Part shown: piece by piece, positions 1-9,265 of the stretch
Position numbering within the stretch: the stretch's first letter is position 1
How the letters are laid out: every line of letters starts with the position of its first letter
From: Arthrobacter terricola
Lineage (GTDB): Bacteria > Actinomycetota > Actinomycetes > Actinomycetales > Micrococcaceae
NCBI RefSeq assembly: GCF_004354015.1
Contig: NZ_SMRU01000001.1
Coordinates: 248,001 to 312,000, forward strand
Length of the DNA: 64,000 nucleotides
Reading direction: 5' to 3'
The notes under the pieces: generated by a model
What the model saw: the letters and a program-made list of their open reading frames with translations, nothing else
Told to the model about the DNA's origin: nothing
Database searches by the model: none
Program-made: the position numbers and the translations under genes

Positions 1-594
1 GGCGGACTCAAGCTCGGCGGCCGGAATAAGGTACTCGAACCACGGCCGTTCGAGGCCCGGGTGCGAGTCTTCTTCGACCACGCTGTACGAGTATCCCCCG
101 GCGCCGATATGCGGCCATGGGTCCTCCCACACGAGGCGGCCGGACCAAGCGTCAACCGCCTTGGTGGATCCGACGACGGCCCAATCCGCCGAAACATCCG
201 CCACATCGACCCGCAGCATGAACTTCATCTTGGTGAGCCACTCGGCCAGAGGCGCCGCCTCAGCCGCCTCCACGAGCAACCACGTCGTCTCGCCGTCGTC
301 CACAACACGGGCGTCGAATTCGATGCGCCCTTGGATGGTGAGGAGCAACAGTTCGCTCGAGGTGCCCGGTTGGAGGTTGGTGACTTGCTGGGAGGACAGA
401 GTGTTGAGCCAACTGAGGCGGTCCGGTCCGGTAACCGTCACCACACCCCGGTAGGAAAGGTCGACGACGGCGGTACCGGCAGCGAGTGCGCGCTGCTCAC
501 GGAGGGGCTCCCCGTAGTGGGCCGCGACGCCGGAATCCTCGCCGCCGCCTTCGACGGCTCCAGGGCGCGACAATAGTGGGCTCGTGTAAGTCAT
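1..594 (-). CDS. ygfZ: YgfZ/GcvT-domain folate-binding protein (3' end outside window)
   Basis: The first 198 codons are in the window; the C-terminus runs off the left edge. The N-terminus reads MTYTSPLLSRPG, then shows family features: a VVDLSYRGVVTVTGPDRLSW block (about residues 43-62), then LNTLSSQQVTNLQPG, the folate-binding GcvT-like core that in YgfZ relatives supports Fe-S cluster assembly or repair. ATG at 594 is preceded by AAGGAC about 11 nt upstream, so it is SD-led. It lies 22 nt downstream of the flavodoxin-like reductase gene on the same strand, so the two are probably cotranscribed. The YgfZ signature near the conserved Cys (KGCYxGQE) would lie beyond the edge, so this could in principle be another GcvT paralogue. 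Confidence 0.85.
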   Translation of the reverse strand, partial: MTYTSPLLSRPGAVEGGGEDSGVAAHYGEPLREQRALAAGTAVVDLSYRGVVTVTGPDRLSWLNTLSSQQVTNLQPGTSSELLLLTIQGRIEFDARVVDDGETTWLLVEAAEAAPLAEWLTKMKFMLRVDVADVSADWAVVGSTKAVDAWSGRLVWEDPWPHIGAGGYSYSVVEEDSHPGLERPWFEYLIPAAELESA

Positions 595-616
595 ATGTAG
601 TAGAAGTCCTTGGGGC

Positions 617-1339
617 TCAGCGGTATTCCGGGTTTTCGAAATCGAAGCGGGTACCGGCTTTCCATTCATCCGGAAGGTTGCCGTAAGCGGGAATGCCTCC
701 GGCGTCCTTGAGCATCCGGGCGAAGTGCAGCAGGTTCCAGGTCATGAAGGTGGCATTCCGGTTGGTGAAGTCGCTCTCCGGGCCGCCGGAACCTTCATCG
801 AGGTAGCTCGGGCCGGGGCCGACCGGTCCGATCCAGCCCGCATCGGCCTGGGGCGGGATGGTGAAGCCCACATGCTGCAAGCTGTACAGAACGTTCATGG
901 CGCAATGCTTGATTCCGTCTTCGTTACCGGTGATCAGGCAGCCACCCACCTTCGGGTAGAAAGCCCACTGGCCCTTGCTGTTGAGTTGCCCGGAATGGGC
1001 GTAGAGCCGCTCGATGAGTTTCTTGGTCTGGGAAGAATTGTCACCCAGCCAGATGGGCCCGGCCACTACCACGATATCGGCTTCCTGGACCGCCGGATAC
1101 AGTTCCGGCCACTCGTCCGAGGCCCAACCATGTTCGCGCATGTCCGGATACACCCCGGCCGCAATATCGTGGTCCACGGTCCGGATGAGGCGCGTGCTGA
1201 CGCCTTGTTTTTCCATGATCCGCCGGCTGATGGCGATGACGCCGTCCGTATTGCTCACTTGCGGGGACGGCTTGAGCGTGCCGTTGAAGAACACGGCTTT
1301 GAGGTCGTCGTAGCTGGCAGGTTTTGTTGCTTCGTTCAC
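617..1339 (-). CDS. flavodoxin-family NAD(P)H-dependent FMN reductase
   Basis: A 240-aa cytosolic protein with a flavodoxin-like fold. An N-terminal strand (DLKAVFFNGTLKPSPQ) precedes the FMN phosphate loop region. A central VQEADIVVVAGPIWLGDNSS block (about 86-105) is typical of NAD(P)H-dependent FMN reductases, and FYPKVGGCLITGNEDG follows. It probably reduces quinones, nitro compounds or an electron carrier; the substrate is not readable. It starts at GTG 1339, with GAGGGAG about 6 nt upstream. It is followed closely by ygfZ, and a redox plus Fe-S repair pairing is plausible. The C-terminal NLLHFARMLKDAGG helix is common in actinobacterial members. Confidence 0.75.
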   Translation of the reverse strand: MNEATKPASYDDLKAVFFNGTLKPSPQVSNTDGVIAISRRIMEKQGVSTRLIRTVDHDIAAGVYPDMREHGWASDEWPELYPAVQEADIVVVAGPIWLGDNSSQTKKLIERLYAHSGQLNSKGQWAFYPKVGGCLITGNEDGIKHCAMNVLYSLQHVGFTIPPQADAGWIGPVGPGPSYLDEGSGGPESDFTNRNATFMTWNLLHFARMLKDAGGIPAYGNLPDEWKAGTRFDFENPEYR

Positions 1340-1402
1340 TTGCTGCTCCCTCGGTTCGAGCTGCGAAACCGGGCGATCAGCGAGGCTTGGCGTTGCGTAC
1401 CC

Positions 1403-2002
1403 CTACGAGACCCTGTTCAGAAAAGCCGAAGCATGGGCCTCGAGCGACTTACCCGGTGTGGACACATCCCAGCGCCACAATAGATTGCCGTCTACGAGGC
1501 CGAAGATGCGTGTGGCGGCAGTGTATTCCTTGGAGTGGCCACCGCGCATCACCATGTCGGTGCTCATCTGGATTTGCGGGCCCTTGATCTGCCCGTAATA
1601 GAGCTCGCTGATGCCACCGGGATGCGCGATGGACACCGAGATATCGAATCCGCCTTCCGCATTGCGGAGGGCTTCGACGTCGTCGGCGGTCTTCATCACT
1701 GGGACGATCTCTGCCGGCGTGAGGCCGGGACCGCCGTCGGCGTCGAGCATTTTGCGTTCCAAGGCCCAAAAGCCGGTTTCCACCGTCAAGGGCCGCAACT
1801 TGGTGCCGTGCTCGTCGCTGAGCCAGCTTTCCGCGCGGTACTCCAGGTAGGGCAGGCCATGGTGGGTAAAGGAGACGTGCTGGATGAAATGGTCCGAGTC
1901 TTCCTCGCCGGTCCCAAGCCGTCCCCGGCCTTCCCACTCACCAATGAGCCAGGAAAGCGGTACCAGTTCGGGGGTCAGGTCGGTGGGAATTTCGATGGGC
2001 AC
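1403..2002 (-). CDS. FABP-like / nitrobindin heme-binding beta-barrel protein
   Basis: A 199-aa protein of the THAP4/nitrobindin (DUF1794) family: a small antiparallel beta-barrel that binds ferric heme and, in characterised relatives, isomerises peroxynitrite. Diagnostic blocks are LSWLIGEWEGRGRL near residue 17, the FIQHVSFTHHGLPYLEYR strand (about 39-56), and LLWRWDVSTPG near the end. The start is GTG 2002 with GAGGTA about 6 nt before. It is a single gene between the flavodoxin-like reductase and a 37-aa membrane ORF, all on the minus strand. Functional assignment comes from family resemblance; the heme-ligating His was not pinpointed. Confidence 0.8.
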   Translation of the reverse strand: MPIEIPTDLTPELVPLSWLIGEWEGRGRLGTGEEDSDHFIQHVSFTHHGLPYLEYRAESWLSDEHGTKLRPLTVETGFWALERKMLDADGGPGLTPAEIVPVMKTADDVEALRNAEGGFDISVSIAHPGGISELYYGQIKGPQIQMSTDMVMRGGHSKEYTAATRIFGLVDGNLLWRWDVSTPGKSLEAHASAFLNRVS

Positions 2003-2056
2003 GGCATTTACCTCAGTGGACCAAGGGGCGGGACGGGAACGAAGGGTGCCTCGGCG

Positions 2057-2170
2057 CTACTTCTGGCCCCGGAAAAGACGGTATACAACAAAGCCGGCGA
2101 ACCACGCCATCGAGAGGCCGGCGATGGTCAGGAGGACAAGGAAGAAGATTTCATATGCAAGAACGGACAT
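2057..2170 (-). CDS. 37-aa single-span membrane peptide
   Basis: A short ORF reading MSVLAYEIFFLVLLTIAG then SMAWFAGFVVYRLFRGQK, with stop TAG. One hydrophobic helix covers nearly the whole peptide and ends in a basic cytoplasmic tail (YRLFRGQK). Function unknown. It is supported as real by a TAGGAT hexamer exactly 6 nt before its ATG, the leaderless arrangement seen at many genes in this window. The promoter hexamer lies between this ORF and the stop of the next upstream gene at 2187. It could be a small subunit or regulator of the neighbouring membrane protein, but nothing shows that directly. Confidence 0.55.
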   Translation of the reverse strand: MSVLAYEIFFLVLLTIAGLSMAWFAGFVVYRLFRGQK

Positions 2171-2182
2171 GATGCCATCCTA
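2171..2182 (-). promoter_or_regulatory. leaderless -10 element of the 37-aa membrane peptide
   Basis: On the minus strand TAGGAT is followed by GGCATC and then ATG. The TANNNT-N6-start arrangement implies transcription beginning at the start codon. No SD is visible. Confidence 0.45.
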
Positions 2183-2186
2183 ACCG

Positions 2187-2948
2187 CTAGTAGATGAGTA
2201 GTTTGTCGATGAAGTAGGACAAAGCGCCCACCGCCCACACGGGAGCGACGCCCATGCCCAGGACCGCGGCGAAATTGAGCCGGCCGAGCCGCAACGTGAC
2301 CATCCGCCGGAAACTGACCAGGACGGAACCGACCACCACGCCGACGACGATGGCCGGCACGATGGAAATGTCGGAAAAGACAAGACCCGCGAGTGGCGCC
2401 ACCAATCCTGCCGCGACGATGCCCAAGGGCGCCACCACCCGGTCCGGCCAGCGGAGAAGTCCCGCGAGCAAGGCAACAGCGGCGCTGAGGCCCGCCACCA
2501 GCACCATTTCCTTGATGCCGTTGAACCGCGCCCCGGCAATCCAGCCCGCACCAAGGCAGCTCAAGAGCACGCCGGCGCAGCTTCCAAGGGTCGACTCGAG
2601 CCTTTGGGCCTGGCCCGTACCCCGGATCAACTGGACCACGAATACAGCCACGACCCCGGCGCCGATGAAGGCCGGAGTCGCGTCAAGGAATCCGGGCGGC
2701 GGGACGAAGGCGGCAGCGACGGCGGAGGCCGCCCCGCTCAAGCCGATGACCGCCGCGAGCGTCTTCTTCGCCGGGACGGCCAGGAAGTGGGGCCACCCCA
2801 CGCCGACGGCGGCAGCGGCGAGGACACCGATGACCACCATTACTGCAGGCGGACCGTACGTACCGGCCACGATGACCGCGAGCGCCACGAGGCCGACGAC
2901 CCCGATGCTCCAAGACTTCACAGTGTCCCTGACTTTTCGTTCCAACAT
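2187..2948 (-). CDS. multispanning membrane protein, permease-like, function unknown
   Basis: About 253 aa, almost entirely hydrophobic, with roughly 7-8 predicted transmembrane helices; two clear ones are [19 protein letters not shown] and [19 protein letters not shown] see no transporter signature. Start choice: the frame is open further upstream (TTG at 2993), but ATG 2948 has AAAGG at 7 nt spacing and gives a compact basic N-terminus ([13 protein letters not shown]), so it is preferred. The gene is divergent from glnR with about 240 bp between the two starts. The 37-aa membrane ORF follows 16 nt after its stop. It is conserved-looking but of unassigned function. Confidence 0.65.
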   Translation of the reverse strand: MLERKVRDTVKSWSIGVVGLVALAVIVAGTYGPPAVMVVIGVLAAAAVGVGWPHFLAVPAKKTLAAVIGLSGAASAVAAAFVPPPGFLDATPAFIGAGVVAVFVVQLIRGTGQAQRLESTLGSCAGVLLSCLGAGWIAGARFNGIKEMVLVAGLSAAVALLAGLLRWPDRVVAPLGIVAAGLVAPLAGLVFSDISIVPAIVVGVVVGSVLVSFRRMVTLRLGRLNFAAVLGMGVAPVWAVGALSYFIDKLLIY

Positions 2949-3030
2949 CAACATGCCTTTGGGCTCTTGCCAATCCTGCCCTATGTGGCTCAAATATGTC
3001 GCAAAAGGGAACTGAAGGTGTCACTAATCC

Positions 3031-3059
3031 CTGACGTGGAAAGGGCTGTTAGGTATACT
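3031..3059 (+). promoter_or_regulatory. predicted sigma70-type promoter for glnR
   Basis: CTGACG and TATACT are separated by exactly 17 bp (3031-3036 and 3054-3059), a good match to the vegetative consensus. They lie about 130 nt upstream of the glnR ATG, which would give a 5' leader of roughly 120 nt. Confidence 0.5.
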
Positions 3060-3188
3060 CGGTTGTCAACAGCGCTTCTAAAAGCACGGTTTCCGTTACA
3101 ACGGGGCCACGCCGGATACGAGCAGCTACCGGCCGGTGGAAACCCGGTTCAGACGCCCGATGATGCGCCGACCGCCCTTGGAGGAACT

Positions 3189-3887
3189 ATGTCGCACATC
3201 CTGCTCCTGACGAACAGCACCGGCTCGTCGGTAGATATCCTGCCTGCGCTTGAACTCTTGAACCATCGCGTTCACATCCTTCCGGCGGAGCCCACGGCTT
3301 TACTGGAGACGGATCCCACCGACGTCGTCTTCCTCGATGCGCGCAAGGACCTGGTGGGCGCGCGTTCGCTAACCCAACTCCTGAAAGCCACGGGTCTGAG
3401 CGCCCCGATCATCCTGATCCTGACCGAAGGCGGCATGGCCGCCGTTTCCTCGGCGTGGTCGGTGGATGACATCGTCCTCGATTCCGCCGGACCGGCGGAA
3501 GTGGAAGCCCGCATCCGGCTGGCCATGGCGCGCGCCGTCCCCGGCGAAGAGGAGCCAACGAGCGAAATCCGGGCGGCCGGCGTCGTGATCGACGAGACAA
3601 GCTATACGGCGAGGGTCAACGGGCAGGCACTGAACCTGACCTTCAAGGAGTTCGAGCTCCTGAAGTACCTCGCCCAGCATCCGGGGAGGGTCTTCACCCG
3701 CCAACAGCTCCTGACCGAGGTGTGGGGGTACGACTACTACGGCGGCACCCGCACGGTGGACGTGCACGTCCGGCGCCTGCGCGCGAAGCTTGGCCCGGAC
3801 CACGAAAACCTCATCAGCACGGTCCGCAACGTGGGTTACCGGCTGACCCTCGTCCGGCTGCCGGAGGATGAACTCTCCGAGGCGTAG
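3189..3887 (+). CDS. glnR: GlnR-type winged-helix response regulator
   Basis: 232 aa, OmpR/PhoB architecture. The receiver-like domain (about 1-120) opens [20 protein letters not shown] and contains [15 protein letters not shown], closely resembling actinobacterial GlnR. A C-terminal Trans_reg_C domain (about 130-225) contains [20 protein letters not shown] and [17 protein letters not shown]. In Streptomyces and relatives GlnR is an orphan regulator of nitrogen assimilation; no histidine kinase is adjacent here, in agreement. ATG 3189 has GGAGGAAC immediately upstream. The frame is open for 195 codons before it, but that extension overlaps the divergent gene and lacks similarity, so it was excluded. 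A strong terminator follows. Confidence 0.85.
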   Translation: MSHILLLTNSTGSSVDILPALELLNHRVHILPAEPTALLETDPTDVVFLDARKDLVGARSLTQLLKATGLSAPIILILTEGGMAAVSSAWSVDDIVLDSAGPAEVEARIRLAMARAVPGEEEPTSEIRAAGVVIDETSYTARVNGQALNLTFKEFELLKYLAQHPGRVFTRQQLLTEVWGYDYYGGTRTVDVHVRRLRAKLGPDHENLISTVRNVGYRLTLVRLPEDELSEA

Positions 3888-3902
3888 CCCCTCAAACAGA
3901 GA

Positions 3903-3938
3903 AGCAGGCCCGGACTCGCTGAGTCCGGGCCTGCTTTC
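3903..3938 (+). terminator. rho-independent terminator of glnR
   Basis: A perfect 15-bp stem (3903-3917 with 3921-3935), GCT loop, then TTT. It lies 16 nt after the glnR stop. Confidence 0.9.
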
Positions 3939-4120
3939 ATGTTCAATAGACGGCAGCTTCCTGCCGAGCTGAGTGGAGGACATACGGGTCGAACGTATCG
4001 AGGCCACCCCTCTGGTGGATCCCCCTCGCATCCCGCTTTCGCAAGCCGGACGAGTTATAGACCTTACACGGCCCATGCGACGCCCGCAAAATCCATCCCG
4101 CCAAACCGGCGCCGGACGTA

Positions 4121-4132
4121 TAGCCTTGCAGC
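4121..4132 (+). promoter_or_regulatory. leaderless -10 element of mshD
   Basis: TAGCCT then TGCAGC then ATG 4133. No SD is present, so a leaderless transcript is inferred. Confidence 0.45.
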
Positions 4133-5104
4133 ATGAGCCCTGCACACCCGGAGAACTGGCCCGTCCTCATCGTCAAAGGCGCCCCGGACGGCGAGCTGCT
4201 GAGGGACATCAAAACCCTCGCGGCCGCTGCGGAAGAGTCGGACGGCAACCCGCCGCTGTCCGAACAGACCCTGGTCATGTTGCGCGGAGCCGATGCCGGC
4301 GACCACTCGCTGACGTCGCTGGCCCTTTATGCGCCGGACGAGCAGTCCGATCCGGTGAGCGGACAGGACCTGGCGGGGATCGCCGTCGTCGTTGAGGCCG
4401 AAGACGGAACCGGGGTGGTGGAAATGGCGGTCCACCCGACCTACCGGAACCAGGGCGTCTCCGGGAGGCTGCTGGACTCGCTCCGGGACGAGCGCGGCTT
4501 CGAGGGGCTCACCGCGTGGTCGCACGGCAACCATGAGGCCGCAGCCGACCTCGCTGACCGTTACGGCTACGGTCCGGTGCGCGAGCTTTGGAAGATGCGG
4601 CTCATGTCCTCAACCGCGGAACTGCCCGACGTCGGGCTGCCGGACGGAGTCTCCCTGCGCGCCTTCGTGCCGGGACAGGACGAGGCCGCCTGGCTCGCGG
4701 CGAACAAGGCCGCCTTCTCGCACCACCCGGAACAGGGTTCGCTCACGCGCGCGGACCTGGACGCGCGGATGGAGGAGGACTGGTTCGATCCCGCGGGATT
4801 CCTGTTGGCAGTGGACCGCGAGGGTGAGTTGCTCGGCTTCCACTGGACAAAGGTGCACCCGAAGCAAGGGCCCCATCCGGCCATCGGCGAGGTCTACGTG
4901 GTCGGCGTGACTCCCGCCGCCCAGGGCATGGGCCTTGGCAAGGCACTCACTGTAGCGGGAATCAGGTACTTGCAGGGCCACGACCTGCATTCGGTGATGC
5001 TGTACGTGGACGCCGACAACACGGCTGCGGTTGCCCTCTACCAGAAGCTCGGATTCGTACGCTGGGACGTGGACGTCATGTACGGGCCATTAACCCAAAA
5101 GTAA
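4133..5104 (+). CDS. mshD: mycothiol synthase (MshD), tandem GNAT acetyltransferase
   Basis: 323 aa with two GNAT domains. MshD transfers acetyl from acetyl-CoA to Cys-GlcN-Ins, the last step in making mycothiol, the main thiol of actinobacteria. The N-terminal domain has VEMAVHPTYRNQGVSGRLL (about 102-120, motif A). The active C-terminal domain has EVYVVGVTPAAQGMGLGKAL (about 249-268) and LYVDADNTAAVALYQKLGF. Length matches the family. It is followed by ppk and the Nudix gene in a common actinobacterial order. The start is ATG 4133, probably leaderless. This gene is a strong taxonomic marker. Confidence 0.92.
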   Translation: MSPAHPENWPVLIVKGAPDGELLRDIKTLAAAAEESDGNPPLSEQTLVMLRGADAGDHSLTSLALYAPDEQSDPVSGQDLAGIAVVVEAEDGTGVVEMAVHPTYRNQGVSGRLLDSLRDERGFEGLTAWSHGNHEAAADLADRYGYGPVRELWKMRLMSSTAELPDVGLPDGVSLRAFVPGQDEAAWLAANKAAFSHHPEQGSLTRADLDARMEEDWFDPAGFLLAVDREGELLGFHWTKVHPKQGPHPAIGEVYVVGVTPAAQGMGLGKALTVAGIRYLQGHDLHSVMLYVDADNTAAVALYQKLGFVRWDVDVMYGPLTQK

Positions 5105-5206
5105 CCGCAGACAAGGGCGAACCTGAAAGCTTGCGACATCTGGGATTCCGGCACGTGGAATCCTTGTAGGGTTGAAGAACACCTGCTCTGAACGAAGGAG
5201 AGCCCG

Positions 5207-7456
5207 ATGAATCCGGACCCGGTCGGAACCGCAAAAACCGAGGTCAAGGGCGCAACCTTGCCTCCCCGCTTCGGGTCATCCGAAGTCCCGGCTGCGCGGG
5301 CTACGCAGGACCGCATCGACATTCCGGAATTTGCGCCGTCCTTGGTCCCGGAAGGCGATATCAGTCCGGACCGTTTCCTGGACCGTGAACTGAGCTGGCT
5401 CGCCTTCAACGCTCGCGTCCTTGAGCTCGCCGAGGATCCGGACCTTTTCCTGCTGGAACGGGTCAACTTCCTGTCGATTTTCGCCTCCAACCTGGATGAG
5501 TTCTTCATGGTGCGCGTCGCGGGCTTGAAGCGCCGCATCGCCACCGGACTCGCGGTGCCCTCCCCCGCCGGCCTGAGCCCGGTCGAAGTCCTGGAACAGA
5601 TTGGTGAGGCCGCCCACAAGCTGCAGGAGCGCCACGCCCGCGTGTTCGCCGAGCAGATCCGCCCGGCCCTGGCTTACGAGCACATCCACTTGATGCGTTG
5701 GGACGAGCTCGACGACGAAGCGCAGCACCGCTTGAGCGTCATGTTCGGCGAGAAGGTCTTCCCGATCCTCACCCCGCTCGCGGTTGATCCGGCCCACCCG
5801 TTCCCCTACATTTCCGGCCTGTCCTTGAACTTGGCCGTCATCGTCCGGAACCCGGTGAGCGACAAGGAACTGTTCGCCCGCGTCAAGGTTCCGGACCAGC
5901 TGCCCCGGCTCATCTCCATCGACGGAGCGCGCGCCGGTGCCGTCCCGGGCCGTGTGGCCCGCTTCATCGCCCTCGAAGAAGTCATTGCGGTCCACTTGGA
6001 CAAGCTGTTCCCCGGCATGGAAGTCATGGAGCACCACTCGTTCCGGGTTACCCGCAACGAAGACGTCGAGGTTGAAGAGGACGACGCCGAGAACCTCCTG
6101 CAGGCGCTCGAGAAGGAACTGCTGCGCCGGCGTTTCGGCCCGCCCGTCCGCCTCGAGGTCACCACGGACATCAACCCGAACATCCGGGCCCTCCTGGTGC
6201 GGGAACTCGGCGTCGAGGAATCCGAGGTCTACTCGGTTCCGGCACCGCTGGACCTCCGTGGCTTGTCGGTCATCGGCGGGATCGACCGCGCGGACCTGCA
6301 CTACCCGAAGCACGTTCCGCACACGTCCCGGTACTTGAACGAGTCCGAGACCTCCAAGGCGGCCAACGTCTTCGCGGCCATGCGGCGGCGCGACATCCTG
6401 CTGCACCACCCGTACGACTCCTTCTCGACCTCGGTCCAGGCGTTCCTTGAGCAGGCGGCCTCCGATCCCAAGGTCCAGGCGATCAAGCAGACCCTGTACC
6501 GCACCTCCGGCGACTCCCCCATTGTGGATGCCTTGATCGACGCCGCCGAGGCCGGCAAGCAGGTCCTGGCCCTCGTGGAAATCAAGGCCCGCTTCGATGA
6601 GCAGGCCAACATTTCCTGGGCCCGCAAGCTCGAGCAGGCCGGCGTCCACGTGGTTTACGGCATCGTGGGACTCAAGACCCACTGCAAGCTTTCCTTGGTG
6701 GTCCGCCAGGAAGTCGACGGGCTCCGCCGCTACTGCCACATCGGTACGGGCAACTACCACCCGCGCACTGCTCGATACTACGAGGACCTCGGCTTGCTGA
6801 CCTCGAACGAGCAAGTAGGCGAGGACCTGTCCAAGCTCTTCAACCAGCTGTCCGGCTACGCCCCCAAGTCCACCTTCAAGCGGCTCCTCGTTGCCCCGCG
6901 TTCAGTACGCTCCGGACTGATCGAGAGGATCGAAACCGAGATCCGCAATGCCCGCGCCGGTATCCCGGCCAGGGTACAGATCAAGGTCAATTCCATGGTG
7001 GACGAGGCCATCATCGATGCCCTCTACCGTGCCTCCCAGGCCGGCGTGAAGGTCGATGTGATCGTCCGTGGCATCTGTTCCCTCCGTCCGGGAGTGCCGG
7101 GATTGAGCGAGAACATCACCGTCCGCTCCATCCTGGGCCGCTTCCTCGAGCACTCGCGCGTCTTCGCGTTTGCCAACGGCAACGAACCCGTTGTCTATAT
7201 CGGTTCGGCGGACATGATGCACCGCAACCTCGACCGCAGGGTCGAGGCCTTGGTCCAGCTCGCCAGCCGCGAAGACACCGCGGAAGTCCTGGAGCTGTTG
7301 GACCGCTACCTGGACCCCGGTACGGCGAGCTGGCACTTGGACAACGAGGGCAATTGGACCCGCTACCACCTCGCTGAGGACGGCGAACCCCTGCTGGACA
7401 TCCAGTCCTGGCTGCTTGCATCCAGGTCCCGCCAACGCGCAGTCGCCCGGCGGTAG
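5207..7456 (+). CDS. ppk: polyphosphate kinase 1
   Basis: 749 aa. PPK1 reversibly transfers the gamma-phosphate of ATP to polyphosphate. Visible family blocks: the N-domain [19 protein letters not shown] (about 60-78) and [38 protein letters not shown] (about 403-420); [17 protein letters not shown]; and the catalytic-His region [18 protein letters not shown] (about 482-499), with [19 protein letters not shown] after it. The C-terminal [12 protein letters not shown] block is also typical. ATG 5207 has GAAGGAGAG 5 nt upstream. It sits 102 nt after mshD and 12 nt before the Nudix gene, probably an operon with the latter. Confidence 0.95.
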   Translation: MNPDPVGTAKTEVKGATLPPRFGSSEVPAARATQDRIDIPEFAPSLVPEGDISPDRFLDRELSWLAFNARVLELAEDPDLFLLERVNFLSIFASNLDEFFMVRVAGLKRRIATGLAVPSPAGLSPVEVLEQIGEAAHKLQERHARVFAEQIRPALAYEHIHLMRWDELDDEAQHRLSVMFGEKVFPILTPLAVDPAHPFPYISGLSLNLAVIVRNPVSDKELFARVKVPDQLPRLISIDGARAGAVPGRVARFIALEEVIAVHLDKLFPGMEVMEHHSFRVTRNEDVEVEEDDAENLLQALEKELLRRRFGPPVRLEVTTDINPNIRALLVRELGVEESEVYSVPAPLDLRGLSVIGGIDRADLHYPKHVPHTSRYLNESETSKAANVFAAMRRRDILLHHPYDSFSTSVQAFLEQAASDPKVQAIKQTLYRTSGDSPIVDALIDAAEAGKQVLALVEIKARFDEQANISWARKLEQAGVHVVYGIVGLKTHCKLSLVVRQEVDGLRRYCHIGTGNYHPRTARYYEDLGLLTSNEQVGEDLSKLFNQLSGYAPKSTFKRLLVAPRSVRSGLIERIETEIRNARAGIPARVQIKVNSMVDEAIIDALYRASQAGVKVDVIVRGICSLRPGVPGLSENITVRSILGRFLEHSRVFAFANGNEPVVYIGSADMMHRNLDRRVEALVQLASREDTAEVLELLDRYLDPGTASWHLDNEGNWTRYHLAEDGEPLLDIQSWLLASRSRQRAVARR

Positions 7457-7468
7457 GCAGCGACAAAG

Positions 7469-8437
7469 TTGAACAGCGATACGCCCGTTGCCGACCAGAC
7501 GGACCATCCGGGGGAACCAATCGCCGTCACGGCGGCAGGCGCCCTTCCTTGGCGCGTCACGAGGGGTTCCCTTGAGGTCCTGCTGATCCATCGGCCCAAG
7601 TACGACGATTGGTCCTGGCCCAAGGGAAAGCTTGACCCCGGAGAGACCATTCCGGAGTGTGCCTCCCGCGAGATCCGGGAAGAGATCGGGCTCGAGGCGC
7701 CCTTGGGGATTCCCTTGCCCCCAACGCATTACCATGTGGCGGCAGGTTTGAAGGTAGTCCATTACTGGGCCATGCAGGTCAACGGTTCCACCATCAAGCC
7801 CGACGGCGATGAAGTGGACGCCTACTTGTGGGCCGCGCCGGACAAAGCGGCGCGATTCCTGAGCAACCCCACCGACCTCGCTCCCCTCGAAGCACTGGAA
7901 AAGGCGCATCTGAACGGGGAGCTGGAAACCTGGCCCTTGATCCTTGTACGGCACGCCAAGGCCAAGCCCCGGTCCTCGTGGACGAAGGCGGAAGGCAGCC
8001 GTCCGTTGGCAGTGACCGGACTGCGCCAGGCCGTCTCCGTGGAACGGCTCCTGGGAGTGTGGCGTCCGGACCGTGTCATCAGCAGCCCGTGGACCCGCTG
8101 CGTATCGACCATCGCCCCCTATGCGAGGTCCTTCGGCGCCAAGGTCAAGCTCGTGGAGGCCCTCACCGAGCACAGCCACCAGCGCAGCCCCAAGAAGGCC
8201 GCCGCCGTCGTCGAGGGTTTGTTCGATAAGCAGCGCTCAGCGGTCGTGTGCACCCACCGGCCCGTCCTTCCCACGATGTTGAAGGCACTCGCCGAGCACA
8301 TGGGACCGGAACTCGCCGGGGCATTGCCTACGCAGGATCCGTACTTGGCCACGGGCGAGATGATCGTGTGCCATGTGGCCGAGGCCAACAGCCAGCGCGT
8401 GGTGGCCGTGGAGCAAATCAAAGCTTTCGATGACTAA
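7469..8437 (+). CDS. Nudix hydrolase fused to histidine phosphatase (MutT1-like)
   Basis: 322 aa, two domains. The N-terminal Nudix domain (about 15-145) carries the Nudix box within GKLDPGETIPECASREIREE, followed by IGL. The C-terminal histidine phosphatase domain (about 155-310) carries the RHG-type motif as LILVRHAKAKPRSSW and a second His in VVCTHRPVLP. This layout matches mycobacterial MutT1, which degrades 8-oxo-(d)GTP and diadenosine polyphosphates to sanitise nucleotides. The start is uncertain: TTG 7469 lies 12 nt after ppk and lacks a strong SD. The ppk-mutT1 adjacency is common in actinobacteria and suggests coupled nucleotide/polyphosphate metabolism. Confidence 0.88.
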   Translation: MNSDTPVADQTDHPGEPIAVTAAGALPWRVTRGSLEVLLIHRPKYDDWSWPKGKLDPGETIPECASREIREEIGLEAPLGIPLPPTHYHVAAGLKVVHYWAMQVNGSTIKPDGDEVDAYLWAAPDKAARFLSNPTDLAPLEALEKAHLNGELETWPLILVRHAKAKPRSSWTKAEGSRPLAVTGLRQAVSVERLLGVWRPDRVISSPWTRCVSTIAPYARSFGAKVKLVEALTEHSHQRSPKKAAAVVEGLFDKQRSAVVCTHRPVLPTMLKALAEHMGPELAGALPTQDPYLATGEMIVCHVAEANSQRVVAVEQIKAFDD

Positions 8438-8449
8438 GGCGTGCTCAAG

Positions 8450-8461
8450 TAAGCTTGTTGC
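8450..8461 (+). promoter_or_regulatory. leaderless -10 element of thyA
   Basis: TAAGCT then TGTTGC then GTG 8462, with no SD. The promoter sits directly after the stop of the preceding gene. Confidence 0.45.
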
Positions 8462-9265
8462 GTGAGTATCCCAACCCCCTATGAAGACCTCCTGCGCGAC
8501 GTCATGGCCGGCGGAACGCACAAGTCGGACCGCACAGGCACGGGCACGCGAAGCGTCTTCGGCCGCCAGATCCGCTTCGATCTCGGCCAGGGATTTCCGC
8601 TGATCACCACCAAGCGGGTTCATTTCAAGTCGATCGCGCTGGAGCTCCTGTGGTTCCTTCGCGGCGAGTCGAACGTGAAGTGGCTCCAGGAGCAGGGCGT
8701 CACCATTTGGGACGAGTGGGCAGACTCCGACGGCGAACTCGGCCCGGTCTACGGCGTCCAGTGGCGTAGCTGGCCGACCCCCGACGGCGGCCACATCGAC
8801 CAGATCTCCGAGCTCATGAAGGGACTGGCGACCAACCCGGATTCCCGCCGCCACATCGTCTCGGCGTGGAACGTGTCCGAGATCAAGGACATGGCCCTCC
8901 CACCCTGCCATGCGTTCTTCCAGTTCTACGTGGCGGACGGCAAGCTGTCCTGCCAGTTGTACCAGCGCTCGGCGGACATGTTCCTCGGCGTCCCCTTCAA
9001 TATCGCTTCCTATGCGCTGCTGACGTGCATGGTGGCCCAGCAGCTCGGGCTCGAACCCGGCGACTTTGTCTGGACCGGCGGCGACGTCCACGTGTACGAC
9101 AACCACGTCGAGCAGGTCACGGAGCAGCTCTCCCGCGAACCGTATGAGTATCCGCAGCTTCACTTCACCCGCAAGCCGGACTCGATCTTCGACTACACCT
9201 TCGAGGACTTCGAAGTGGTCGGCTACCGGCACCACCCCTCGATCAAGGCGCCGGTGGCAGTATGA
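8462..9265 (+). CDS. thyA: thymidylate synthase
   Basis: 267 aa, standard ThyA length. It methylates dUMP to dTMP using 5,10-methylene-tetrahydrofolate. Signature blocks: [19 protein letters not shown] (about 21-39), the catalytic cysteine in [12 protein letters not shown] (about 144-155), [20 protein letters not shown] (about 164-183), and [16 protein letters not shown]. It starts at GTG 8462, likely leaderless. Its stop overlaps the ATG of folA by four bases (ATGA), so the two are translationally coupled. This is sensible because thyA yields dihydrofolate, which folA recycles. Confidence 0.96.
   Translation: MSIPTPYEDLLRDVMAGGTHKSDRTGTGTRSVFGRQIRFDLGQGFPLITTKRVHFKSIALELLWFLRGESNVKWLQEQGVTIWDEWADSDGELGPVYGVQWRSWPTPDGGHIDQISELMKGLATNPDSRRHIVSAWNVSEIKDMALPPCHAFFQFYVADGKLSCQLYQRSADMFLGVPFNIASYALLTCMVAQQLGLEPGDFVWTGGDVHVYDNHVEQVTEQLSREPYEYPQLHFTRKPDSIFDYTFEDFEVVGYRHHPSIKAPVAV

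Noticed and set aside
2604..3188. A 195-codon upstream extension of glnR
   Set aside because: It would overlap the divergent membrane protein gene and has no similarity. ATG 3189 has a strong SD.
5276..6814. A 512-codon open frame on the minus strand across ppk
   Set aside because: Low-complexity translation rich in G, V, D and R, with no family similarity. It is the reverse-complement shadow of a well-supported PPK1 gene, as expected in high-GC DNA.
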